Shown: positions 1 to 5,353 of the stretch, in pieces
Layout: each line of letters starts with the position of its first letter
Numbering within the stretch: position 1 is the first letter of the stretch
From: Deltaproteobacteria bacterium
GTDB lineage: Bacteria; Desulfobacterota; Syntrophia; Syntrophales; UBA2192
Reading direction: 5' to 3'
DNA length: 5,766 nt
NCBI GenBank assembly: GCA_026388445.1
Contig: JAPLJU010000159.1
Span: forward strand, 1 to 5,766
Notes under the pieces: generated by a model
The model's input: only the letters and a program-made list of their open reading frames with translations
Database searches by the model: none
Told to the model about the DNA's origin: nothing
Position numbers and translations under genes: made by a program

Positions 1-81
1 GGCGCGGTTCGCCAGGAGAATCCCGAGGAAAGAGAAGCCTACCTTGACGATGGCGGGCAGTGTCATGAACCCTTCAGACAT
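1..81 (-). CDS. 5' end of a membrane protein, possibly DUF401-like permease (partial)
   Basis: Only the first 27 codons lie in the window and the gene continues past the left edge. The peptide opens MSEGFMTLPAIVKVGFSFLG and continues hydrophobic with an ILLANRA stretch, which looks like a first transmembrane helix. A short 'LPAIVKV' lead into a helix recalls the N-terminus of DUF401 family integral membrane proteins, but 27 residues are too few to be sure. Two starts are possible. The ATG at 81 has AGGTGGTG (99-92) ten bases upstream. The ATG at 66 has GAAGGG about four bases upstream and would give MTLPAIVKV. The gene lies 70 bases downstream of the MFS transporter stop on the same strand with no terminator between them, so it is probably the third gene of that operon. 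Seen: frame, starts, hydrophobicity. Inferred: the family. Confidence 0.55.
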   Translation of the reverse strand, partial: MSEGFMTLPAIVKVGFSFLGILLANRA

Positions 82-151
82 CGGCGTGTATCACCACCTT
101 TTGCAGTTCGCTCAAATGACGGCCGGTTGCCGGCGGGCGGGAGAGCGACCC

Positions 152-1396
152 TCACCGCCTGGCCACATTCCTCAAGGCAACGCCGCGCGTGTCGTACAAG
201 AGGAACAGGATGTGAACGATGATGAGGAAAACGAGGCCGCCCGCAAAGAGATAAACCGTACCCAGCGACCAGTGGTCCGAAACCCAGCCGACGAGATAAA
301 CGGCCAGGGCCCCCACCCCGAAGATCAGGATGGCCGCAAAACCGTAGCCGGTGCTCCTCCACTGCCTCGGCGTGAAGTGGGCAATGAGGCTGTTTTCGAT
401 GGGCTGGATGCCGAGGGCGAAAAACACATAGCCCGCCGCGGCCGCGACGAGATACTGCTCACCCAGAAAGGCAATGAGGATAACCAGGGGGAGGCACAGG
501 CCGTTGAAGACAAGATAAAGCCTTCGCAGGTCGTGCCGGTCCGCGAGCCTGCCCCCGTAGAGCTGCCCAAAAATCCCCGCGACGTAGACGAGCGAGGTCA
601 GGAGTGCGGCGGCCATCGTCGTTGTCGCCGCGATGTCGGGGATCTGGAGACTGTGAAAAACGCGCGAGAGAAAAGGCGCCTTGAATTCCATGTGGGCCGG
701 TAGCGCCACGATGTTGATCCGGTAAACGAGCCCGCCGAGGGTGACGATCCAGAAGAAAAGGACAAGCCGCCTGAGTGGATGGTTCGCGTTGTCCTCCACC
801 TGCCCGTTATTGCCCTCGTGCACTTCCAGGGGGGTCTCGTCAATCCTGACGAGTATCAGGGCCATCCCCCAGAGAAGACCGAAAATGCCGGTCGCGAGGT
901 AGGCCATCTTCCACCCTGCGAGCCAGTTCAGGAGTCCCGCCAGGAAGGGTCCCGCGATGAGCCCGAAGGTCCCCGCCACGCTGAAGATGCCGAGGGCCAT
1001 ACCCCGGTTTCTCGCCCCGTGGGAGATGAGGCCCATGCCGGCCGGGTGACAGATACACGAAAAGATGCCGACGACAGCCAGGGAGTACATGATACTGCCC
1101 GGCGTCGTTGAAAGTGCTGTCATGACGGCCCCCGCGGCGGTCCCGAAAAAGCAGATGATGAGGGCCGTGCGGTTGCTGAACCGGTCGGCGAAAAAACCCC
1201 AGGGTAGCGCGAAAACCCCGAACATGAGGTACATGGGAAAGCCAAGCTCCAGCACTTCCTTTAAATCCGTCTTGAGGGAAAGCATGAGCGGAATCGCGAG
1301 GGCCGGGAAGGCAATCTCATAGAAGTGAAACAGAAAATGCGTCACGGAGGTGAAGAGGACGATTTTCTTCTCATTGCCGGTTTTGAAATCAGGCAT
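152..1396 (-). CDS. MFS transporter, 12 transmembrane helices
   Basis: This is a 414-residue inner-membrane transporter of the major facilitator superfamily, the usual length for a 12-helix member. The loop after helix 2 carries motif A as GFFADRFSNR (67-76, Asp71/Arg72). The second half repeats it as GGRLADRHDLRR (281-292, Asp286/Arg287), so both six-helix halves are present. A motif-C-like GTFGLIAGPFLAG lies at 142-154, and an HPAG motif at 117-120. A hydrophilic central loop at about 184-208 (rich in E, N, D) separates the halves. The H-F-Y-E pattern in helix 1 (about 24-27) and the HPAG motif recall fosmidomycin-resistance-like efflux carriers, but the substrate cannot be read from sequence. 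The start at 1396 has only modest ribosome-binding sequence (AGGG close by, AGAGGGGG further upstream). It lies 40 bases after the thioesterase stop, so the two are probably co-transcribed. The family is secure; the substrate and direction are unknown. Confidence 0.92.
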   Translation of the reverse strand: MPDFKTGNEKKIVLFTSVTHFLFHFYEIAFPALAIPLMLSLKTDLKEVLELGFPMYLMFGVFALPWGFFADRFSNRTALIICFFGTAAGAVMTALSTTPGSIMYSLAVVGIFSCICHPAGMGLISHGARNRGMALGIFSVAGTFGLIAGPFLAGLLNWLAGWKMAYLATGIFGLLWGMALILVRIDETPLEVHEGNNGQVEDNANHPLRRLVLFFWIVTLGGLVYRINIVALPAHMEFKAPFLSRVFHSLQIPDIAATTTMAAALLTSLVYVAGIFGQLYGGRLADRHDLRRLYLVFNGLCLPLVILIAFLGEQYLVAAAAGYVFFALGIQPIENSLIAHFTPRQWRSTGYGFAAILIFGVGALAVYLVGWVSDHWSLGTVYLFAGGLVFLIIVHILFLLYDTRGVALRNVARR

Positions 1397-1436
1397 TTCC
1401 CTGTGTGCCCCCTCTCAGGGCCTATCGAGTCCCTGC

Positions 1437-1943
1437 CTACGCTTTGACGTAGTCTTCAAACCACCGGAGAAATTCCTCATCGGCAAGACCGAGCTTTCTG
1501 CCCGCCTCGGGCTTGATCACCGCGAAGACGCCCGTGGAATTCGCGCAGAGTTCCTCCTCGCTGTTATAAAGGAAAGCCTCCACCGTTGCCTCACGCTCAC
1601 CGAGCACCCCGGTCACCCTGCCTTCGGCTCTTAATTCCCTCCCCACATAGGCCGGTTTCATGAACCGGATATCCATTGACTTCGTCATGGTGAGGCACTT
1701 GAGCTGGTAGAGAACGGCCCGTCCCATCACCTCGTCGAGAATGGTGGCCAGGATGCCTCCGTGTACGATGTTTTCCCACCCGCAAAGATGCTCCGGGACC
1801 GTGACCCACGTAGCGACGGAGCCTTCCCCCGCGAAGAATTGCAGGTGAAGCCCGTGAGGGTTGGAGGGGCTGCAACCGAAACAGTTGTGGTCCCGCCGGC
1901 TCGGCAACGGCCGGTAATCGCCTCTTTTATCCATGACAAACAT
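1437..1943 (-). CDS. PaaI-type hotdog-fold thioesterase
   Basis: The product is 168 residues, typical of single-domain hotdog thioesterases of the PaaI/4HBT superfamily, which hydrolyse acyl- or aryl-CoA thioesters in the cytoplasm. The N-terminus has HNCFGCSPSNPHGL (19-32), the Cys-x-x-Cys and Asn-Pro-His-Gly-Leu segment common in this subfamily. The active-site signature is VHGGILATILDE (60-71), with His61-Gly-Gly before the long hotdog helix and Asp70/Glu71 on it. The strands that follow (about 88-145) include DIRFMKPAYVG, the usual second half of the fold. Start: the ATG at 1943 has AAGGA only two bases away. A second ATG at 1934 (residue 4, MDKRGDYRP) sits about 11 bases from the same AGGA and may be the real start. 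It is the first gene of the leftward group with the MFS transporter. The acyl substrate is unknown. Confidence 0.9.
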   Translation of the reverse strand: MFVMDKRGDYRPLPSRRDHNCFGCSPSNPHGLHLQFFAGEGSVATWVTVPEHLCGWENIVHGGILATILDEVMGRAVLYQLKCLTMTKSMDIRFMKPAYVGRELRAEGRVTGVLGEREATVEAFLYNSEEELCANSTGVFAVIKPEAGRKLGLADEEFLRWFEDYVKA

Positions 1944-1952
1944 CTTCCTTTC

Positions 1953-1973
1953 TCGTACGGGAAATTTGTACGA
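1953..1973. repeat. inverted repeat TCGTAC-N9-GTACGA in the thioesterase leader
   Basis: TCGTAC at 1953-1958 is the exact reverse complement of GTACGA at 1968-1973, with a 9-base AT-rich spacer. It lies 10-30 bases upstream of the thioesterase ATG and just downstream of the predicted start of transcription, a typical place for a repressor operator. A second, overlapping inverted pair, ACGGGAA (1957-1963) and TTCCCGT (1988-1994), spans the predicted start site. No regulator gene is in the window, so the binding protein is unknown. It could also act as a small RNA hairpin near the ribosome-binding site. Confidence 0.4.
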
Positions 1974-1995
1974 TCCTGTCTTAAAAATTCCCGTT

Positions 1996-2025
1996 TTTAT
2001 ATCACAGGGGGTGGAAGAATGAGAA
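1996..2025 (-). promoter_or_regulatory. candidate promoter of the thioesterase-MFS operon
   Basis: Reading leftward there is TTCTCA (2025-2020, 4/6 to the sigma-70 -35 box), an 18-base spacer, and TATAAA (2001-1996, 5/6 to the -10 box). Transcription would start near 1989, giving a leader of about 46 bases before the ATG at 1943. This rests on eye matching only. Confidence 0.35.
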
Positions 2026-2115
2026 CATTAATCTGACGGCGCTATTTTACGAAAGGGTGGGTGGCGGTTTCCCCGGGTGCCGTGATCGGATTTTTTATGG
2101 CCTGGGATATTGGAA

Positions 2116-2238
2116 GGCCTTGACATAAGATCATCAGAGGTGATTATTAATATCGCTGCATAGATATGTCCCTTGGCAGTCGGTTTAAATTCCGCCCTTT
2201 CCGGCGGTACCCCCATACAACATCCCGATGTCAAGGCC
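2116..2238. repeat. 123-bp segment bounded by perfect 11-bp inverted repeats, possible structured RNA or tiny mobile remnant
   Basis: GGCCTTGACAT (2116-2126) is the exact reverse complement of ATGTCAAGGCC (2228-2238). Inside lie three shorter potential stems in order: ATCA/TGAT around 2132-2144, ATATC (2150-2154) with GATAT (2163-2167), and CCGCC (2192-2196) with GGCGG (2203-2207). As RNA, the 11-bp pair could close a multibranched structure. No target-site duplication is evident beside the arms, no poly-U tail follows the right arm, and I recognise no known riboswitch consensus. The longest reading frame inside (leftward, TTG start at 2234) has no family-like features. The left arm contains a perfect TTGACA, and the right arm contains the -35 candidate for the downstream gene. 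Confidence 0.4.
2120..2147 (+). promoter_or_regulatory. candidate rightward promoter (TTGACA / GATTAT)
   Basis: A perfect -35 hexamer TTGACA (2120-2125) is followed after 16 bases by GATTAT (2142-2147, 4/6 to the -10 consensus). If used, it would transcribe the hairpin-containing segment as a leader of about 180 bases ahead of the gene at 2336. It competes with the closer candidate at 2228-2256. Confidence 0.3.
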
Positions 2239-2256
2239 GACGGTCAAATATATTAT
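2228..2256 (+). promoter_or_regulatory. candidate promoter of the DUF6178-like gene
   Basis: ATGTCA (2228-2233, 4/6 to the -35 consensus), a 17-base spacer and TATTAT (2251-2256, 5/6 to the -10 consensus) would start RNA near 2263, about 73 bases before the ATG at 2336. The -35 box lies in the right arm of the 11-bp inverted repeat, so occupancy or folding of that repeat could affect it. Confidence 0.4.
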
Positions 2257-2335
2257 CGTGAAGCATTGTGACACCCCGGTCATTCGGGAAAGATAACACT
2301 GGTCAGGATCGATAAACATTGAGGCCCGATCGGAT

Positions 2336-4063
2336 ATGACTGAGGACAAACCCGGAACTGCAAAGGAAGAGCCCCGTCTCGAACGCGCCAGATCAGCAGG
2401 CGATGCCCTGCTCATGGCATACCCTGCCCTCACGGGGAAAGAGCTGCTCGACCGCATCTTGGGGTCAGAGAGCCCTGCGAAGCTTGTCGGCGACCTCGCC
2501 TTCGGCGACTTTTTCTGGCTGATCAAAAAGATCGGCGCCGACGATTCCCTCCCCCTTCTGTCCCTGGCCACCGACGACCAGTGGCAGCACATCCTCGACA
2601 TGGAGATCTGGGAAAGAGATCACCTGGATGAAGAGAAAGCCATGGCCTGGCTGAGAAGGCTCTATGAAGCCGACCGGCAGAGAACGGTCCGCTGGCTTTT
2701 GAGTGAAGGATATGAATTTGCCGGCTTCTGCCTGAAAAAATATATCGACGTTCTCGTGAGGGAGGAGGATGAAGAAACGTCGGAGATTCCCGAAGGCCAC
2801 TTCACGCACGACGGGGTGATCTACATCGGGGTTTCAAACGAGGAGTTGCGGCCCTTCATCGAGGAGATGACGAAACTCATGGCCGGCGAACACCCCGTTC
2901 GGTATATGGCCATCCTGCAGGCCCTCCCTACCATCATTCCCACAGAATCGGAGGAGGAACTGTACCGACTGCGGAGTACACGAGTTGCAGAGCAGGGGTT
3001 TCTCCCCTTTGAAGAGGCCCTCGAGATCTTCTCCCCGCTGGATGAACGGTCCCTGGCTGCCGACGGAGAGGAAAGGGCCTCCCCCGTCGACCTGGACGAG
3101 GATGAAATGAGAGCCCTGGTCCCCATCCTTCCGCTATACCAGGCGGAAAAAGGCACTCTCTTCGAGAAAGGGCTCTCGACCGTAAGAGACCTTGCTGCCA
3201 TGGACAGGATTCGACTGGAGTTTGCCGGCATCTGTAACGCCATGATCGCTGCTCAGGGTCTGTCGATCGAGGATCCTGATCATCTGGTGAAAACCTGCCG
3301 GGAGGCTGCGGGTTATCTGAACCTCGCCATGGAAAGGCTCTGCGAAAATGTCGCGATGAGGGCCGGCAGGATGATGATGGCCAACCCCCTCCTTTCGATC
3401 CACCGGGTCGGCTTTGGATACGCGCTGAAGCTCCGGTGGCAGGCCGAGCAATGGAAGAAAAAAAGTTGGTGCGAAAAAAGCGGGCTCACGCCGGGGTTCT
3501 GGGGAGATGATCAAGGCGGGGTTCTCGCGGCGCTCCTCCTCAGGAAACCCATGTTTTTCCAGGGACCCGAATCCGAGGAACCCACGAAAAGTCTTGAGCA
3601 TGCCGCAGAACTCGATCAAACGGAAAGGGTTCTCGAAGGGCTCGTGGTGCTGGACCGCCTTTTTTCGAGGCTCTCGGAGGTCTCGCCACTGGAAGACGCC
3701 CTGTTCATGGAAGAGGAACTGACATACTCCAGGCTTCTTTTCGATTTCTGGGCCCGCCGCTTGCTCGACCTGAAACCCTCTTTCTCGGGAATCTCCATGG
3801 ACGAGGCCAGGCGACTGTTCCGCGCCCTGCGCAAGGGAGAAGAGAGACCGCCCTACCGTATGACCGGTTTCGGGGAGACCTTTGTGAATGACCTCATGAT
3901 GCATGCGGGCGACATGGAGGGAGCTCGTCTTCTCCGGACGACCCTCTTGTCTCTGTGGGAGGATTTTCGCCGGGAGTATGAATCCGTGGAGATCGACGAT
4001 CTGGACAGGGTTGTCTCCAGATTCTTCCTGATCCTTTCGCCGGAAACGACACGGGCAACCTGA
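2336..4063 (+). CDS. DUF6178-like protein of unknown function
   Basis: This 575-residue protein appears soluble: no signal peptide, no membrane helix, and acidic, charged, helix-rich composition throughout. From memory it resembles the DUF6178 family, found mainly in Desulfobacterota, which has no assigned function. Recognisable parts are 'LLDRILGSESPAKLVGDL' (37-54), FFWLIKKIGADDSLPLLSLA (59-78), 'DQWQHILDMEIWERD' (81-95), 'HDGVIYIGVSNEELRPF' (158-174) and 'VAEQGFLPFEEALEIFSPL' (217-235). The C-terminal half is helical, with a Trp-rich basic patch WQAEQWKKKSWCEKSG (368-383). No catalytic motif, nucleotide-binding loop, metal cluster or DNA-binding motif is evident. GAGG (2321-2324) lies 11 bases before the ATG, a weak site at long spacing. 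The gene stands alone: a divergent promoter region lies upstream and a terminator about 65 bases downstream. A 310-codon antisense frame at 3134-4066 is a composition shadow. The coding call is firm; the family name is moderate. Confidence 0.85.
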   Translation: MTEDKPGTAKEEPRLERARSAGDALLMAYPALTGKELLDRILGSESPAKLVGDLAFGDFFWLIKKIGADDSLPLLSLATDDQWQHILDMEIWERDHLDEEKAMAWLRRLYEADRQRTVRWLLSEGYEFAGFCLKKYIDVLVREEDEETSEIPEGHFTHDGVIYIGVSNEELRPFIEEMTKLMAGEHPVRYMAILQALPTIIPTESEEELYRLRSTRVAEQGFLPFEEALEIFSPLDERSLAADGEERASPVDLDEDEMRALVPILPLYQAEKGTLFEKGLSTVRDLAAMDRIRLEFAGICNAMIAAQGLSIEDPDHLVKTCREAAGYLNLAMERLCENVAMRAGRMMMANPLLSIHRVGFGYALKLRWQAEQWKKKSWCEKSGLTPGFWGDDQGGVLAALLLRKPMFFQGPESEEPTKSLEHAAELDQTERVLEGLVVLDRLFSRLSEVSPLEDALFMEEELTYSRLLFDFWARRLLDLKPSFSGISMDEARRLFRALRKGEERPPYRMTGFGETFVNDLMMHAGDMEGARLLRTTLLSLWEDFRREYESVEIDDLDRVVSRFFLILSPETTRAT

Positions 4064-4128
4064 CACCCACCGGAAGGCAAACGTGAGGAGGGCATTTGAG
4101 CATCCCGTATCGATCTGACGGCAATAAA

Positions 4129-4161
4129 AAAGGGGGGCGGCATCCAGTGCCGATCCCCTTT
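4129..4161. terminator. bidirectional intrinsic terminator between convergent genes
   Basis: AAAGGGG (4129-4135) pairs with CCCCTTT (4155-4161), and CGGCA (4138-4142) with TGCCG (4148-4152). A two-by-two internal mismatch separates the stems and a five-base TCCAG loop closes them. Rightward RNA ends in TTTCTCTTTT. Leftward RNA ends in a six-U run followed by AUU, the better tail. The hairpin lies 65 bases after the stop of the 575-residue gene and 53 bases after the stop of the leftward DUF3106 gene, so it can end both transcripts. Confidence 0.9.
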
Positions 4162-4186
4162 CTCTTTTATATCGTAAACGGGAAAT

Positions 4187-4200
4187 CCATCCCGGGATGG
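4187..4200. repeat. 14-bp perfect palindrome CCATCCCGGGATGG
   Basis: This palindrome with no spacer lies in the gap between the DUF3106 stop (4215) and the shared terminator. It could be a protein-binding site. With no loop it is a poor RNA hairpin unless the central bases stay unpaired. No function is visible. Confidence 0.5.
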
Positions 4201-4214
4201 TTGCGATGGATATC

Positions 4215-4730
4215 TCAGCGCTTTGGAAACCCCCGAATTCTATCCCCCCGATCCCTTCCGGTTTCAGGGGAAGGCCTTTGCCATCTCTGGCGGGTTTCCT
4301 GCTTTTCCTGAGGTGTCATCTGCTGCCATTTTTCGCGAAGCTCCTGACGCCTCTCCGGCGGAAGTTCCCGGTATCTTTTGTAGGACTGCCGAATTCGGTC
4401 CTGATCCTCCGTCGGCAGTTTCCTGAAATTGTCGTAGCGATTGCGGATCTCTTTACGCCTCTCCGGCGGAAGTTCCCGCCACTTCTGGAAACGATCCCGG
4501 GTTTCATTTTGCTCCTGGGGCGTCATCTGCTGCCATCGCTCCGCTCCCCTTCGCAGACGATCCTGGCGATCAGGGGGAAGCTGATCCCAGCGGTCCTGGA
4601 AAGACTTCAGAACCTGCCGCTCCTCCGGCTTCATCTGATCCCAGCGTGCCCCCTGCGCGGCCGCCCGGGCCGGCATGACAATGAACAGGACCAGGAGCGC
4701 AAATACCAAGATTCCTGCCCGTCTATTCAT
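4215..4730 (-). CDS. exported DUF3106-type repeat protein
   Basis: The 171-residue product starts with a signal peptide: MNRR, a hydrophobic core at about 6-20, then PARAAAQ with likely cleavage near 23-25. The mature part is almost entirely tandem units beginning with an aromatic residue, then x-x-(L/M)-x-P and a run of Arg/Glu/Gln, as in WRELPPERRKEIRNRYDN. Five units of 18 residues (30-119) are followed by two of 15 (120-149) and a basic tail rich in Arg and Gly. This is the DUF3106 pattern. The units should form amphipathic helices and resemble the LTxxQ motifs of CpxP/Spy/ZraP-type periplasmic proteins, so a chaperone or sensor role in the periplasm is plausible but inferred. The ATG at 4730 was chosen over one at 4823 because AAGGAG sits seven bases upstream and the signal peptide begins here. 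It overlaps the upstream small gene by 8 bases. It is last in the sigma-factor operon. Confidence 0.88.
   Translation of the reverse strand: MNRRAGILVFALLVLFIVMPARAAAQGARWDQMKPEERQVLKSFQDRWDQLPPDRQDRLRRGAERWQQMTPQEQNETRDRFQKWRELPPERRKEIRNRYDNFRKLPTEDQDRIRQSYKRYRELPPERRQELREKWQQMTPQEKQETRQRWQRPSPETGRDRGDRIRGFPKR
4284..4643 (-). repeat. tandem repeats within the DUF3106 gene: five 54-bp and two 45-bp units
   Basis: The coding repeats are also visible in the DNA. The 24 bases at 4347-4370 recur identically at 4455-4478, 108 bases (two 18-codon units) apart. GTCATCTGCTGCCAT occurs at 4315-4329 and 4522-4536, 207 bases (three 18-codon units plus one 15-codon unit) apart. The alternating near-identity (LPPERR units and MTPQE units) suggests duplication of a higher-order block or gene conversion. 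It makes unit-number variation between strains likely. Confidence 0.85.
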
Positions 4731-4998
4731 CCACAGACTCCTTTTCCCTGATTTTTCCCTTGCTCTTTGAACGACGGTCCTTTTTCTTCTCAACGCCGGA
4801 AGGTGTCCTGTCTTCCGATGCACCGGGCTTTCCGGAAAGATAGGGGTCTACACCGCTGCAGCCGTCTTTCTCAAATGTACCGAGGAATTCCAGAAGCTCC
4901 GGCTCCGGGGCTGAGGCAGCTTCCTTTGCATAAACGCCATCGGCGAGTAAAACGGCAACGAACACAACGGCCAGAAACTTATGCGTTGTCTTCGTCAT
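4723..4998 (-). CDS. small exported lysine-rich protein of the sigma-factor operon
   Basis: This 91-residue protein has an N-terminal signal sequence: MTKTTHK, a hydrophobic core FLAVVFVAVLLA (8-19), then DGVYAKE with likely cleavage after the Ala of VYA (24). The mature part begins acidic and has PEPELLEFLGTFEKDGCSG (33-51) followed by VDP. Small proteins in this operon position commonly carry a similar 'FLEFLG...VDP' segment, from memory. The tail (about 70-91) is strongly charged, mostly Lys, Arg, Glu and Ser. A single Cys (Cys49) lies in the mature part. I assign no biochemical function. The start at 4998 is preferred over one at 5031, since the longer form puts 11 extra residues with two Trp ahead of the signal peptide. 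The gene starts inside the end of the membrane-protein gene (20-base overlap) and its stop overlaps the DUF3106 start by 8 bases, which points to coupled translation. Confidence 0.75.
   Translation of the reverse strand: MTKTTHKFLAVVFVAVLLADGVYAKEAASAPEPELLEFLGTFEKDGCSGVDPYLSGKPGASEDRTPSGVEKKKDRRSKSKGKIREKESVDE
4738..4743 (-). promoter_or_regulatory. ribosome-binding site deciding the DUF3106 start
   Basis: AAGGAG, seven bases before the ATG at 4730, is the best Shine-Dalgarno match in this operon. It lies inside the coding end of the preceding small gene and favours 4730 over the ATG at 4823. Confidence 0.8.
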
Positions 4999-5353
4999 CC
5001 ACCATCCAGCTGTAGAAATCCAGATCCTCATAGAGATCTATCTGATCCTTCGCAAGGACGATTTCAAAATCTTCTGGATTTTTGACGGTCAAATCATGCC
5101 CCGGTGAAGTGAACCAGAGGGAGAAGACCAGGACGGCTGCAGCGGCCGTGGCCAAACCGCTCACCTTCACCCACCGAGGTAACCGCAGGAGCAACCCGGG
5201 CCGTTCATCGGCGGCCTCCAAGGCGCGATGCCGGACATCCCAAAGCCGCTCAAGCGTTCGAATGTCGAGGGTTTTGACACTTTCGTCCAGAGCTTCCCTT
5301 GCCCTTTCCAAAAGACGCTCATCCTGTCCCTTTTCTCTTATCTTCTCAGTCAC
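4979..5353 (-). CDS. single-pass membrane protein, DUF3619-like, putative non-canonical anti-sigma partner
   Basis: This is a 124-residue protein with a charged cytoplasmic-type N-terminal half containing LDIRTLERLWDVRHRALEA (about 29-47), a Pro-Arg-Trp lead-in, one transmembrane helix at about 64-82 (VSGLATAAAAVLVFSLWF), and an acidic C-terminal part ending in DLYEDLDFYSWMVDDEDNA. The 'LxxLxxxRxxAL...' segment, the helix and the 'EDLDFYxWM' ending match the DUF3619-type protein that follows the sigma factor in the equivalent betaproteobacterial module, as I remember it. It lacks the His-x3-Cys-x2-Cys zinc motif of ZAS anti-sigma factors. Its position directly after the sigma gene and its topology suggest an anti-sigma role, but this is inference. 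The GTG at 5353 was chosen because GGAGG lies nine bases upstream. The TTG at 5359 would leave a three-base spacing. The start overlaps the sigma-factor stop by 8 bases. Confidence 0.85.
   Translation of the reverse strand: MTEKIREKGQDERLLERAREALDESVKTLDIRTLERLWDVRHRALEAADERPGLLLRLPRWVKVSGLATAAAAVLVFSLWFTSPGHDLTVKNPEDFEIVLAKDQIDLYEDLDFYSWMVDDEDNA

Noticed and set aside
82..151. GC-rich gap (GCCGGTTGCCGGC and neighbours) as a terminator after the MFS gene
   Set aside because: Short GC inverted bits are present but there is no U-tract on the leftward strand, and the next gene starts at once in the same direction.
44..703. Open frame of 219 codons on the plus strand
   Set aside because: It is antisense to the MFS transporter, whose minus-strand frame has clear membrane helices and duplicated motif A. 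The plus translation is low-complexity and charged.
2192..2207. CCGCC/GGCGG hairpin as a terminator
   Set aside because: The stem is five base pairs with no U-run on either strand, and no gene ends just before it.
2028..2234. 68-codon leftward frame with a TTG start in the intergenic region
   Set aside because: It has no ribosome-binding site of note, no family-like composition, and lies mostly within the inverted-repeat segment. It is probably chance.
3134..4066. Open frame of 310 codons on the minus strand
   Set aside because: It lies wholly antisense to the 575-residue gene, its translation is Pro/Arg/His-rich with no domain pattern, and long antisense frames are expected in GC-rich codon-biased genes.
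4284..4643. Regular repeats as a CRISPR array
   Set aside because: The repeats are in frame, encode tandem protein units in a single reading frame, and have no unique spacers of constant length.
4215..4823. Longer version of the DUF3106 gene starting at 4823
   Set aside because: It would add 31 basic residues ahead of the signal peptide, has no comparable ribosome-binding site, and would overlap the upstream small gene by about 100 bases. The ATG at 4730 has AAGGAG at ideal spacing.
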